Position numbers and translations under genes: made by a program. 64,000 nt of DNA from Saccharomonospora amisosensis (GTDB taxonomy: Bacteria > Actinomycetota > Actinomycetes > Mycobacteriales > Pseudonocardiaceae): NCBI RefSeq assembly GCF_011761185.1, contig NZ_JAAOYM010000001.1, forward strand, positions 3,100,001 to 3,164,000. The letters are read 5' to 3'. The first letter of the stretch is position 1, and every line of letters starts with the position of its first letter. Shown here piece by piece: positions 9,639 to 18,240 of the stretch. The notes beneath the pieces were generated by a model. The model did not search any database, was not told where the DNA came from, and saw only the letters and a program-made list of their open reading frames with translations.

Positions 9639-10508
9639 TCACTGCTTCGAGGAACGCAACGCGACACCCGCCACCACGGCGAGGATGCCCACCGCCTCCA
9701 CCACGCTGGGCACCTGCCCGAGCACCACCAACCCGGTCACCGTCGCCGTCACGGGCAGCAGGGCGAGCAGCACGGCGAACCGGGCACGACCCAACCTCCG
9801 CAGCACCACCTGGTCGAGCACGTAGGGCACGACGGTGGACAGCAGTCCTACCCCCGCGCCCATGATGAGCAGGTCTGCCCGGCCCCACACGGCGCCGGTA
9901 CCCAACGCCAGCGGCGACAGCACAACCGTGGCCACGGCGAACCCGACCGCGAGGCCGTCGATGCCGTTGCCCGCGTGTGCCACCCGCTTTCCGAGCACGA
10001 TGTAGCCTGCCCACGCCGCCGCGGCTCCCAGTGCGAACGCCACCCCGGCGGGGCTGCCCTCCCACCGCACGTCCGCGATCGCCACCACGCCGGCCGCGAC
10101 GAGCAGCAGCACCGCTATGTCGCGCCTGCCCCGTGAGCCCAGCGCCGCCACCGTCACCGGCCCGGCGAACTCCAACGCGACCGCCGTTCCCAGCGGCAGC
10201 CTGGCGATCGCCTCGTAGAACAACACGTTCATCCCGGCGGTGACGACCCCGAACGTGCCCGCGAGAAGAAGCGGCCTGCCGCGCCACGCCGCTGCCTTCG
10301 GGCGTCGCCACGCGAGCAGTATCAGAGCAGCGCCGAGCGTGCGCAGCCAGGCGACCCCGGAAGGCGATGCGGTGCCGAACAGCCACACCGCCATCGCCGC
10401 GCCGACGTACATGGAAATTCCGCTGAGAACGAACAACAGTGGCGCGGGAATCCTGTCGACCCGCCGGTTCGGCACCGCAACATCCACGCACCAATGGTGC
10501 CTGACCAC
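9639..10508 (-). CDS. EamA/RhtA-type exporter
   Basis: An inner-membrane protein of about 289 residues with ten predicted hydrophobic helices in two EamA repeats, the drug/metabolite-transporter layout seen in RhtA (threonine/homoserine export). Motifs typical of RhtA-like members are LEFAGPVTVAAL in the first repeat and VPYVLDQVVLRRL in the second. The start is uncertain: the frame opens at 10742, but the membrane domain begins near 10430. GTG codons at 10508, 10487 and 10475 are candidates, and I used 10508. It lies 31 bases from the glutamine-synthetase-like gene, same strand and probably same transcript, but upstream of it. The substrate is not determinable. Confidence 0.75.
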   Translation of the reverse strand: MVRHHWCVDVAVPNRRVDRIPAPLLFVLSGISMYVGAAMAVWLFGTASPSGVAWLRTLGAALILLAWRRPKAAAWRGRPLLLAGTFGVVTAGMNVLFYEAIARLPLGTAVALEFAGPVTVAALGSRGRRDIAVLLLVAAGVVAIADVRWEGSPAGVAFALGAAAAWAGYIVLGKRVAHAGNGIDGLAVGFAVATVVLSPLALGTGAVWGRADLLIMGAGVGLLSTVVPYVLDQVVLRRLGRARFAVLLALLPVTATVTGLVVLGQVPSVVEAVGILAVVAGVALRSSKQ

Positions 10509-10735
10509 CGCAAACGGCTTCCCGGCACGCCCGATCGGCACGGTTGAATGGGCACTAGGACATCTGGGGTAATTCGACGTGACACGGCTCCCACGGGGGC
10601 CGGGAACACTTGCGGGCACGCAGACGTCTGCAAGAGTGGAGGCAGCGAGCACCGCGATCGGTTCCTTCACCGGCACGGTGCTTGCGGCTGAATTGATGGC
10701 ATCGGCCTCCGATGCCGGGACGGAGGGAGACTCCA

Positions 10736-10915
10736 ATGACATCCACGACGCTCACCCGCCCCGAACTGACCGCTGCGGACCGTTGCGACCGTTGCGGGGC
10801 AGCCGCACAGCTGCGCGCGGTGCTCCGTAACGGCGGAGAGCTGCTGTTCTGCGGGCACCACGGCCGCGAGTACGAAGCCAAGCTGAAGGAGCTGGAGGCC
10901 GACATCCAGCGCTGA
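10736..10915 (+). CDS. small zinc-binding DUF7455-like protein
   Basis: A 59-residue protein with C-x2-C (DRCGA) and C-x-H-H (FCGHH) groups, probably holding one zinc, and a charged C-terminal helix (EYEAKLKELEADI). Small proteins of this pattern (family name DUF7455, from memory) are common in actinobacteria and have no known function. The ATG at 10736 follows a strong ribosome site GGAGGGAG and is preferred over the ATG at 10712. It is isolated, and a strong hairpin follows it. Confidence 0.75.
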   Translation: MTSTTLTRPELTAADRCDRCGAAAQLRAVLRNGGELLFCGHHGREYEAKLKELEADIQR

Positions 10916-10931
10916 GCCGTCACCACAGCCG

Positions 10932-10980
10932 CGCGGAAGGGCGGGGATTCCGGGAACGTCCCGGGCCCCGCCCTTCCGCG
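10932..10980. terminator. bidirectional terminator hairpin
   Basis: Perfect 15-bp stem: CGCGGAAGGGCGGGG (10932-10946) pairs with its complement at 10966-10980, around a loop that can itself fold (CCGGGA / TCCCGG). It lies 16 bases after the DUF7455-like stop and 53 before the converging ROK gene stop. Confidence 0.8.
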
Positions 10981-11033
10981 TTCCTGGTCGTCGAGTGAGC
11001 CACGACACCCGGCCTGCTCGAGCTCCGCTCGAA

Positions 11034-12203
11034 CTACACGGTGTCGAGCACGCCTTCGAACGCCGCTTCGGCGGCACCGAGCAGCTTCACGTCCGCGCCC
11101 AGCGAGGACAGTTCCACCCGTACGCCGCCGATCGCCCTGCTGACCATGCTGCGCCTGCGGACCTCCTCGGCCACCGCGTCCAACACTGGCACGGGCAAAA
11201 CGGTGAACAGGTCACCGAGCACCACGAGTTCGGGCCCGAACAGGTTCACGACGTTGACAAGGCCGAGCGTCAACCACTCCGAGAACTCGGCCAGCTGCCG
11301 CAGCGCCGCGTCGGAATCTCCCGCCAATCGCCGCAGCTCCACGACGATCGTGCCGCGCGGACTGTCCTCGGGCAGATCGAGCGCCCTACACAGCGCGGCC
11401 TCGCCCACCTCGGTCTCCCAGCAGCCTTCGTTGCCGCAGTAGCAGGGCCTGCCGTGCGGCCGGACCACCATGTGCCCGATCTCACCGACGTAGCCGGCGG
11501 CACCACGCAACGGCGACCCCTGCGCGATCACTCCCCCACCAACGCCGATGTCGGCCGACACGAACACCGCGTCCGAGGACTCTCGCGCAGCACCACGCAC
11601 GTGCTCCGCCAGCGCGCCGAGTTCAGCGTCGTTGCCGACCACCACGGGCACAGCCAGTGCTTTCGCAAGCCGCTGCCCCAGCGCGACGCCACTCCAACGC
11701 AGGTTGGGCGCCTCGTGCACGTGCCCGTCGGAGCGCCGCACGACTCCCGGCACCGACACCCCACCGGCGACGGGCCGCACACCCAGGTCAGCGGCCAGCA
11801 GCTCGGTCGACTCGATCACGTGCGTGATGACCTCGCCGGGTTCTCGCATCCTGCCGTGCAGGTTCCAGCTGTTCCTGCCGAGGATCGCCCCGCCGAGCCC
11901 CACCAGTGCCATGGCGACGTGCTCCACCTGCACATCCACAGCCAGGACCACCGCAGCCTGCGGCTGTGGCAGCACCAGCAGCGAGGGCCTGCCCGCACTC
12001 CTGCCAGGCCGAGGCACTCGCTCCTCCACCACCCCGGCCTCGGCGAGCCCGTCCACGAGCGTCTTGATCGTGCTGCGGTTGAGCCCGAGTTCGGTGGCCA
12101 GCGCGGCTCGTGTGCACGGGCCCGCCACGTGCAGCAACCGCAACAGGCTCGAACGGTTGTACCGGCGCACCTCGTCGGGTCGGGCAACGGGTGTGCTGGT
12201 CAC
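11034..12203 (-). CDS. ROK-family transcriptional regulator (XylR-like)
   Basis: 389 residues. An N-terminal winged helix-turn-helix (about 15-75, TRAALATELGLNRSTIKTLV) is joined to a ROK sugar-kinase-like domain, with GGVSVPGVV, the DIGVGGG phosphate-type loop and the zinc motif CYCGNEGCWE. Repressors of this group sense the free sugar and release DNA. It is the last gene of the xylFGH-like operon (34-bp gap after the permease), so it most likely regulates that transporter. The 31-bp palindrome upstream of the operon is its best candidate site. GTG start at 12203. Xylose as ligand is inferred from the transporter. Confidence 0.85.
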   Translation of the reverse strand: MTSTPVARPDEVRRYNRSSLLRLLHVAGPCTRAALATELGLNRSTIKTLVDGLAEAGVVEERVPRPGRSAGRPSLLVLPQPQAAVVLAVDVQVEHVAMALVGLGGAILGRNSWNLHGRMREPGEVITHVIESTELLAADLGVRPVAGGVSVPGVVRRSDGHVHEAPNLRWSGVALGQRLAKALAVPVVVGNDAELGALAEHVRGAARESSDAVFVSADIGVGGGVIAQGSPLRGAAGYVGEIGHMVVRPHGRPCYCGNEGCWETEVGEAALCRALDLPEDSPRGTIVVELRRLAGDSDAALRQLAEFSEWLTLGLVNVVNLFGPELVVLGDLFTVLPVPVLDAVAEEVRRRSMVSRAIGGVRVELSSLGADVKLLGAAEAAFEGVLDTV

Positions 12204-12237
12204 GGGCTCAATCGTCGCATCACCGAGGGCCGAGGCC

Positions 12238-13656
12238 TCAGCGCGCCCCGGCGGCGGCGCGGCGACGCGACAGCGCGTCGACGGTCGCTGCCAGTAGCAG
12301 CACCAGCCCGGTCACGATCGACACCACGGCGGCGGGCTGCCTGAGTAGGCCGAGCCCGTTGGCCACGACGGCGAGCACCGTGCCACCGATGACAGCGTCG
12401 GACACGCGGCCCCTGCCACCGAACAGCGAAGCCCCACCGATCACCGCCGCACCCACCGCGAACAGCAGCGTGTTCAGCCCACCCGCCTGCGGGTCCACCG
12501 AACCGACCTTCGAGGAGTACACGATCGCACCGAGCGCGGCCACCGAGGAACACACCACGAACACGCTCGCCCTCACCTGAGTGACGTTGATGCCCGCCCG
12601 GCGAGCCGCCTCCCGATTTCCTCCCACGGCGTAGATGTGCCTGCCGTAGCTGGTGCGGTTCAGCACGTACGTACCGACAACCAGCAGGAACAGCACGATC
12701 GGCACCACGTAGGGCACACCACGGATCTCCACGTTCGGGTTGTTGGACCGGTTCACCGTCAGCAGCGCGGTGGCCGCCAGACCCAGCGCCGTGATCCCGA
12801 CGACCTTGAACAGCACGATCGTGGTGGGTTGCGTCACCAGCCCGCGCCGCAACCGCAGGAAGTGCCCACCGAGCGTCACAGCCGCGAAACCGCCCACGGC
12901 CACCGCGAACAGCAGCCAGCTTCCCAGCACGGACAGGTTTCCGTTGGCGACCTTGTTGAGCACCGGCGAGGTACTGATGCCCAGCACCCCGCCCTCACCG
13001 ATGAACTGCAGGATCACACCCTGCCAGGTCAGGAACAGCGCCAGCGTCACCACGAAGGCGGGCATGCCGACCCGCGCGACGAGGAAGCCGGTGATGCAAC
13101 CGATCGCCGTGCCCACACACAGCGCCAGCAGCATCTCGATCCACGGGTTGGCGGGGATTCCCGACACTGTCAGCCCGATGCCGAGCAGCGAGATCGCCAC
13201 GCCCGGCCAGATCCGCAACAGCGCCGCCAGCAACGCCGCCAGCGCCAGTCCCGCGTTGAAGAGAACGAACACCGTGGAGCCCATGCCGCCGAGCAGGTTG
13301 CCGTTCTCGACGTAGTGCATGGCCAGCACCGCACCGGCCACGCCGGACGCGGTACCGGCCGAGAGGTCGATCTCGCCGACGAGCAGCACGAACACGATTC
13401 CCATCGCGATCATCGTTTGCCCCGCGCCCTGTGCGAGCAGGTTGGCCATGTTGTTCAGCGAAAGGAAGACGTCGGAAAGGGTGGAGAACATCACCACCAG
13501 CGCAACGAGGCCGAGCAGCGCGGGCAGCGATCCCAACTGCCCTGCCCGCAGCCTGGCCAGGTAGTCGCGTACGGCCTCGGAGGTCGACATCGCGGTGGTG
13601 TCGATGCCGAAGTCGGTGATCGCCGCGCCGGAGGACGCGGTGGGTGTCTGGGTCAT
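12238..13656 (-). CDS. xylH: sugar ABC transporter permease (XylH-like)
   Basis: A 472-residue integral membrane protein of the CUT2 family (XylH/RbsC-like), with at least ten hydrophobic helices and the family signature GEIDLSAGTASGVAGA near residue 90, plus the cytoplasmic coupling segment VGGNREAARRAGINV. The length is above the usual 320-430, partly because of an N-terminal cytoplasmic extension of about 45 residues. It would form the pore for the sugar delivered by the upstream binding protein. It lies 28 bases from the ATPase gene and 34 before the ROK regulator. Confidence 0.85.
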   Translation of the reverse strand: MTQTPTASSGAAITDFGIDTTAMSTSEAVRDYLARLRAGQLGSLPALLGLVALVVMFSTLSDVFLSLNNMANLLAQGAGQTMIAMGIVFVLLVGEIDLSAGTASGVAGAVLAMHYVENGNLLGGMGSTVFVLFNAGLALAALLAALLRIWPGVAISLLGIGLTVSGIPANPWIEMLLALCVGTAIGCITGFLVARVGMPAFVVTLALFLTWQGVILQFIGEGGVLGISTSPVLNKVANGNLSVLGSWLLFAVAVGGFAAVTLGGHFLRLRRGLVTQPTTIVLFKVVGITALGLAATALLTVNRSNNPNVEIRGVPYVVPIVLFLLVVGTYVLNRTSYGRHIYAVGGNREAARRAGINVTQVRASVFVVCSSVAALGAIVYSSKVGSVDPQAGGLNTLLFAVGAAVIGGASLFGGRGRVSDAVIGGTVLAVVANGLGLLRQPAAVVSIVTGLVLLLAATVDALSRRRAAAGAR

Positions 13657-13684
13657 GGCTGTTCCTCTTGCTCTGCTACCGGAC

Positions 13685-14458
13685 CTACAGGACCGCGTTC
13701 TCGGGACGCGCGAGACCTAGCTCACCGGAGCGCCCCGCGGTGATCAGTTCGACAACCTGTCCGTGCGTGACCTCCTTGGTGTGCACCTCCGCGGCCAACC
13801 GGCCCAGGTACAGCACCGCGATGCGATCGGACACCTCGAACACGTCTGCCATGTTGTGGCTGATGAGAACCACACCGAGGCCCTGCTCGGCGAGCCTTCG
13901 CACCAGGTCGAGCACCTGCCGGGTCTGCGCCACGCCGAGGGCGGCGGTCGGCTCGTCCAGCAGCACGACCTTGCTCTCCCACAGCACCGACTTGGCGATC
14001 GCCACCGTCTGCCGCTGGCCACCTGACAGCGCCGAGACCGGCGTGCGAACCGACTTCACGGTGCGCACCGAGAGCGAGGCCAGCGTCTTTCGCGCGGCCT
14101 GCTCCATGCTCGCCTCGTCGAGTAGCCACGGCTTGCCCCGTTCGCGACCGAGGAACATGTTCTGCACGACGTCGAGATTGTCGGCAAGAGCCAGGTCCTG
14201 GTAGACGACCTCGATTCCCAGCTCGGCGGCGTCCTTCGGACCGCGGATGTGCACCTGCTTGCCCTGGAACAGCACGGTTCCGTTATCGGCCGCGTGGATA
14301 CCCGCGATGCACTTGACCAGCGTGGACTTGCCAGCGCCGTTGTCGCCGACGAGAGCGGTGACCTCCCCGGCTCGCACCGAGAGGTCCACGTCGTGCAGCA
14401 CGTGCACGGGGCCGAAGCTCTTGTTCAGGCCGCGCAGCTCGAGGATGGGCTCGCTCAT
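13685..14458 (-). CDS. xylG: sugar ABC transporter ATPase (XylG-like, single domain)
   Basis: 257 residues forming one complete ABC ATPase domain: Walker A GDNGAGKST (residues 38-46), Q-loop YQDLALADNL, signature LSGGQRQTVAIAK, Walker B VVLLDEP and the switch His in LISHNMADV. Enterobacterial XylG and RbsA carry two fused domains. The half-length form here is intact and common in actinobacterial and alphaproteobacterial CUT2 systems, and would act as a homodimer. It lies between the binding-protein and permease genes on the same strand. Confidence 0.9.
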   Translation of the reverse strand: MSEPILELRGLNKSFGPVHVLHDVDLSVRAGEVTALVGDNGAGKSTLVKCIAGIHAADNGTVLFQGKQVHIRGPKDAAELGIEVVYQDLALADNLDVVQNMFLGRERGKPWLLDEASMEQAARKTLASLSVRTVKSVRTPVSALSGGQRQTVAIAKSVLWESKVVLLDEPTAALGVAQTRQVLDLVRRLAEQGLGVVLISHNMADVFEVSDRIAVLYLGRLAAEVHTKEVTHGQVVELITAGRSGELGLARPENAVL

Positions 14459-14532
14459 GGTTGTCTCACCTCGTCAGTGCCCTGGTTGGCGCGTGCCCGG
14501 GCACGCGCCAACCAGGGCGGATCGGGTACCGG

Positions 14533-15663
14533 TCAGGAGATGCCCAGGTCGGCGCAGACCGACTTCAGGTCAGGCGTGCAGATCTCGCTCGCCTTGACGT
14601 AGCCCTCGTCGACCACCCGCTTCACCTCGTTCTTGGTGATCAGGTACGGCTCCAGCAGCACGGACTTGACCTCGCGGTTGGCCTCGGGGTCGTCGCTGAC
14701 GTCCTTGGCGAGGGCGTCAGCGGCGGCCGTGTCGCCCTTGGCAAGCGCGGCCGCCAACTTGGCCGTGGCCTCGGCCTCCTCCATGACCGGCTTGAAGACG
14801 GTCATGTACTGGTCACCGCGAAGGATCGCCTTCAGCCCGTCCGGGGTGGCGTCCTGGCCGGTGACAGGCACCTCGCCGTTCATGCCGTTCTTGCGCAGCA
14901 CCGTGATGACGGCACCCGCGAGGCCGTCGTTGGCCGCGACCACGCCGTCGACCTTGCCGCCGTTGCCCGTGAGGATCTGCTCGAAGACCCTGCCACCCGC
15001 CTGGTTGTTCCAGTCGTCGATGGGCTGGCTGCGCACCAGTTTGAGCTGGCCGGAGTCGTACAGCGGCTGCAGTACGTTGCGCTGGCCCTCGTGGAACAGC
15101 GTCGCGTTGTTGTCGGTGGGTGCCCCTTCGATCTCGACGACCTGGGCGCCCCGCTTGCCCTTCAGCGCGTCGGCGATCCCCTGTCCCTGCAGTTCGCCGA
15201 CCTTGACGTTGTCGAAGGAGACGTAGTAGTCGGAGCCGCCGCCGAGGTTGAGGCGGTCGTAGTCGATGGTGGGGATGCCCGCGTTGTTGGCCTTGGCCGC
15301 GACCGCGCTGCCCACTTCGCTGTTGATCGACGCGATGACCAGGACCTTGACACCTTGGGCGATCATCCCGTCGGCCAGGGTGGTGAACTTCTGCACGTCA
15401 CCCTGCGCGTTCTGCACGTCGGGGTCGAAGCCTTCGGCCCGCAGTGCCTGCTCCAGCATCGGCTTGTCGAATCCCTCCCAGCGGGAGGAGGACGCCGTCT
15501 CGGGCAGGATCACGCCGACAGTGCCCAGTGAGCCGCCGCCGTCCTGACCCGCCTCCGCGTCGCCGCCGTCGCCGCCGCCACCGGTGTTGGCCCCGCACGC
15601 GGCGAGGGTCAGCGTCACGCCGAGGACGGCCGCGAGGAAGGCGAGGAGTCTCTTCGTTCGCAT
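14533..15663 (-). CDS. xylF: sugar-binding lipoprotein (XylF-like)
   Basis: A 376-residue periplasmic-binding-protein-family lipoprotein. The signal peptide MRTKRLLAFLAAVLGVTLT ends in lipobox LAAC, followed by a Gly/Asp linker. The mature part resembles D-xylose-binding protein XylF: GVKVLVIASINSEVG, IPTIDYDRLNLGG, EGAPTDNNATLFHEGQ and YMTVFKPVMEEA. Four late Cys residues are not seen; a C-terminal pair (EICTPDLKSVCADLG) may form a disulphide. The ATG at 15663 follows GGAAAGG. It is first in the operon xylF-G-H-ROK, with a palindromic operator 62-92 bases upstream. Xylose is the best guess for ligand. Confidence 0.85.
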   Translation of the reverse strand: MRTKRLLAFLAAVLGVTLTLAACGANTGGGGDGGDAEAGQDGGGSLGTVGVILPETASSSRWEGFDKPMLEQALRAEGFDPDVQNAQGDVQKFTTLADGMIAQGVKVLVIASINSEVGSAVAAKANNAGIPTIDYDRLNLGGGSDYYVSFDNVKVGELQGQGIADALKGKRGAQVVEIEGAPTDNNATLFHEGQRNVLQPLYDSGQLKLVRSQPIDDWNNQAGGRVFEQILTGNGGKVDGVVAANDGLAGAVITVLRKNGMNGEVPVTGQDATPDGLKAILRGDQYMTVFKPVMEEAEATAKLAAALAKGDTAAADALAKDVSDDPEANREVKSVLLEPYLITKNEVKRVVDEGYVKASEICTPDLKSVCADLGIS

Positions 15664-15724
15664 CCGTAGAACCTTTCCGGGTCCGGCCGACGATGCCGCG
15701 ACCCGGATGGGTCGGCGCACCGTC

Positions 15725-15755
15725 GCGCATATGTTGTGCGCGACAACATATGCGC
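15725..15755. promoter_or_regulatory. 31-bp perfect palindromic operator upstream of xylF operon
   Basis: GCGCATATGTTGT (15725-15737) and its exact complement (15743-15755) flank a 5-base spacer GCGCG. The size and symmetry suit a dimeric repressor. It lies 62 bases before the xylF start, where a repressor would block the promoter. The ROK regulator at the operon's end is the likeliest binder (inference). Confidence 0.75.
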
Positions 15756-15808
15756 CGAATACCGAGAACGGAAGTCCCCTGAATCGATACAGGCCCTTTT
15801 GGCCTCCC

Positions 15809-15913
15809 CCGCGAGTCCCCCGCTCTCGCCTGCGAGTCCCCCGCCCAGGACCACGAAAGCTGCGTCCAGGACCGCGAGTTCTGCGTTCGCAACCGCAAGA
15901 TCCGCCTGGGAAG
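15809..15913 (+). repeat. degenerate 21-bp repeat array, forward orientation
   Basis: Five consecutive 21-base units start at 15809, 15830, 15851, 15872 and 15893. The first begins CCGCGAGTCCCCCGC, and later units drift (GAGTTCTGC variants). The same unit appears in reverse orientation at 16036-16256 and in other intergenic arrays at 42641 and 44361. No plausible protein is encoded. Confidence 0.8.
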
Positions 15914-16035
15914 GACCGCCACCGTTCCCGTCAGTGGCCTGGCGAAGCCTCGCGAGTTCCCCGGGGATGTCGAGGAGGCCGTCGCCGGTTGTCCCCGAGC
16001 AGCAGCCCAAAGCTGTTGAGCGCGCGAGAACGCAG

Positions 16036-16256
16036 AACTCGCGGACGAGAGCGGGGAACTCGCGGACGAGAGCGGGGAACTCGCGGACGAGAGCGGGGAA
16101 CTCGCGGACGAGAGCGGGGAACTCGCGGACGAGAGCGGGGAACTCGCGGACGAGAGCGGGGAACTCGCGGACGAGAGCGGGGAACTCGCGGACGAGAGCG
16201 GGGAACTCGCGGACGAGAGCGGGGAACTCGCGGACGAGAGCGGGGGACTCGCGCGG
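16036..16256 (-). repeat. ten perfect 21-bp tandem copies abutting helicase stop
   Basis: Ten identical 21-base units (16036-16245, each starting AACTCGCGGACGAGAGC on the + strand), then a partial variant copy, end directly at the helicase stop codon (16257). There are no spacers, so this is not a CRISPR array. Perfect identity suggests recent expansion by slippage or recombination. Frames through it are open only because the period is a multiple of three. Relative to 15809-15913 the units are inverted. Confidence 0.9.
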
Positions 16257-18029
16257 TTACCAGGAGCGGAGCGTGGCTATGCGCTCCTCGAGCTGCTCCA
16301 CGGTCGCCATCGCGGTAGGCGGGCCACCGCACACCCGGCGCAGCTCGTTGTGGATGGCGCCATGAGGCTTGCTCGTGCGGTGGTGGTACAGGCCAACGAG
16401 CGTGTTGAGTTCCTTGCGCAGGGCCTTGATCCGCTCGTTCACCGACCGCGGGCGGAGCGCTGGCGCGGCGGCTGGGTCCTGCTCACCAGCCTTTGCGGCG
16501 GGCTTGCGCCGCCTGGCGTCGGCGAGCTGCTCCTCCTGCCGTTTCCGCAACAACGCACGCACCTGCTCGGGTTCCAGCAATCCCGGCAGTCCGAGGTACT
16601 CCTGCTCCTCCTCGCTGCCCGCGAACACGGCGGTGCCGAAGGAGTTGCCGTCGTAGATCACCTGATCCAGCTCGGCGGACGCGCCCAACGAGGTGAAGGC
16701 CTTCTCCTCCTCCCCTCGCTCGTCATCGGTGCGGTTGGCCGCGACCAGCAACTCGTCGTCCCAGCCGTCCTTCTCTCGATGCGGCTTGCCCAGCACGTGA
16801 TCGCGCTCGGCCTCCAGCTCGCTGGCGAGTTCGAGCAGCACGGGCACACTCGGCAGGAACACGCTCGCCGTCTCCCCCGTCATGCGGGACCGGACGAAGC
16901 GGCCGATGGCCTGCGCGAAGAACAGCGGCGTCGATGCGCTCGTGGCGTAGACGCCCACCGCCAGCCTTGGCACGTCCACACCCTCGGAGACCATGCGCAC
17001 GGCGACCAGCCAACGGCGGTCAACTGATTCGGCGAACTCGGCGATGCGCTTGGTGGCTCTTGGATCGTCGGAAAGCACGACCACCGGCGGCTCACCCGAG
17101 ATCGTGGCGAGGAGCTTGGCGTAGGCGCGTGCCGAATCCTGGTCGGTGGCGATCACCAGGCCACCGGCATCCGGAATGCCACCGGCGCGCAACTGGGTCA
17201 ACCGCGTGTCCGCGGCCTGCAACACCGACGGAATCCACTCCCCGCCCGGGTCGAGCGCGGTGCGCCACGCGCGCGCGGTTTGCTCGGCGGTCAGCGGTTC
17301 GCCAAGCCGTGCCGTGAACTCGTCCCCCGCACTGGTACGCCACGAAGCCTCACCCGAATAGGCCAGGAACACCACGGGACGCACAACGCCGTCGGCGAGC
17401 GCGTCGGCGTAGTTGTAGGCGTGATCGGCCTTGCTGCGCAGCGAGCCGTCCGCATCGGGCTCGTAGGTCACGAACGGGATCGGCGAGTCGTCGCTGCGAA
17501 ACGGCGTGCCGGTGAGCGCGAGCCTTCGCACAGCGGGGGTGAACGCCTCGAACACCGCGTCTCCCCACGACTTGGCGTCGCCTGCGTGGTGGATCTCGTC
17601 GAGAATCACCAGAGTCTTGCGGTTCTCCGTGCGCACCCTGTGCATCGTCGGGTGAGCGGCCACCTGCGCGTACGTGAGCGCGACACCCTGGTAGTCGGAG
17701 GAGGTGACGCCCGTGGTGTTGCGGAAGTTCGAGTCGATCGCGATTCCCGCCGCCGCGGCAGCGCTCGCCCACTGGTGCTTGAGGTGCTCGGTCGGGGTGA
17801 CGATGGTGACCGCCTCGACCGTGCGATCGGAAAGCAGCTCCGCGGCAATCCGCAGGCCGAACATGGTCTTGCCCGCGCCGGGAGTCGCGACGGCGAGAAA
17901 GTCCTTTGGCTTGCGCGTCAGGTACTTGGTGAGCGCCCGCCGCTGCCATGCTCGCAGCGGCCGGGACGTCGCGTCGTGTTGCGGCTCGGGTGCGGCGAAC
18001 CCGTGCCGGGCCTGGGCCGTATCCGACAC
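16257..18029 (-). CDS. DEAD/DEAH-box helicase (type III restriction Res-like)
   Basis: A 590-residue superfamily 2 helicase with all core motifs: Q-region RAWQRRAL, Walker A ATPGAGKT (48-55), motif Ia IVTPTEHLKHQW, DEIH box (LDEIHHAG), motif III LTGTPFRSD, motif V VRMVSEGVDVPR and motif VI QAIGRFVRSR. A C-terminal extension with a coiled-coil-like Lys/Arg/Glu-rich stretch (LLRKRQEEQLADARRRK) and a helical tail (SVNERIKALRKELNTLVG) is characteristic of an actinobacterial helicase group also found outside restriction loci. No methyltransferase or nuclease is adjacent, so a restriction role is not supported. Its stop abuts the 21-bp array. Confidence 0.85.
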   Translation of the reverse strand: MSDTAQARHGFAAPEPQHDATSRPLRAWQRRALTKYLTRKPKDFLAVATPGAGKTMFGLRIAAELLSDRTVEAVTIVTPTEHLKHQWASAAAAAGIAIDSNFRNTTGVTSSDYQGVALTYAQVAAHPTMHRVRTENRKTLVILDEIHHAGDAKSWGDAVFEAFTPAVRRLALTGTPFRSDDSPIPFVTYEPDADGSLRSKADHAYNYADALADGVVRPVVFLAYSGEASWRTSAGDEFTARLGEPLTAEQTARAWRTALDPGGEWIPSVLQAADTRLTQLRAGGIPDAGGLVIATDQDSARAYAKLLATISGEPPVVVLSDDPRATKRIAEFAESVDRRWLVAVRMVSEGVDVPRLAVGVYATSASTPLFFAQAIGRFVRSRMTGETASVFLPSVPVLLELASELEAERDHVLGKPHREKDGWDDELLVAANRTDDERGEEEKAFTSLGASAELDQVIYDGNSFGTAVFAGSEEEQEYLGLPGLLEPEQVRALLRKRQEEQLADARRRKPAAKAGEQDPAAAPALRPRSVNERIKALRKELNTLVGLYHHRTSKPHGAIHNELRRVCGGPPTAMATVEQLEERIATLRSW

Positions 18030-18240
18030 CGACGCTCCAACTCCTCACGAACCACACGGACACACGAAGGCCCCCACGACGGCGACCCGGCGCCCATGCC
18101 GGGTGCGCGGTGAGGGCGCGTCCGAAAGGGTACCCGTTGGGTCCGACGGCGCGCGGCGTTGGACACGCCAGGGGTCAGCAGCGGCGTGAACCCGCCCATG
18201 CACCATGCTTGAGGGCGAGATCGACACCCGAGGCGGCGGC

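Noticed and set aside
16036-16256. CRISPR array candidate (ten regular repeats)
   Set aside because: Units are contiguous with no spacers, period 21, and no cas genes are nearby. It is a plain tandem repeat.
15584-16365. Long frames through the 21-bp repeats (Arg/Gly- or Ser/Arg-rich repeat proteins)
   Set aside because: Open only because the repeat period is a multiple of three. All three frames are open, with no ribosome site and no conserved flanks.
16257-18029. Restriction-modification or defence island around the helicase
   Set aside because: No methyltransferase, specificity or nuclease gene adjoins it; relatives of this helicase occur as stand-alone genes.
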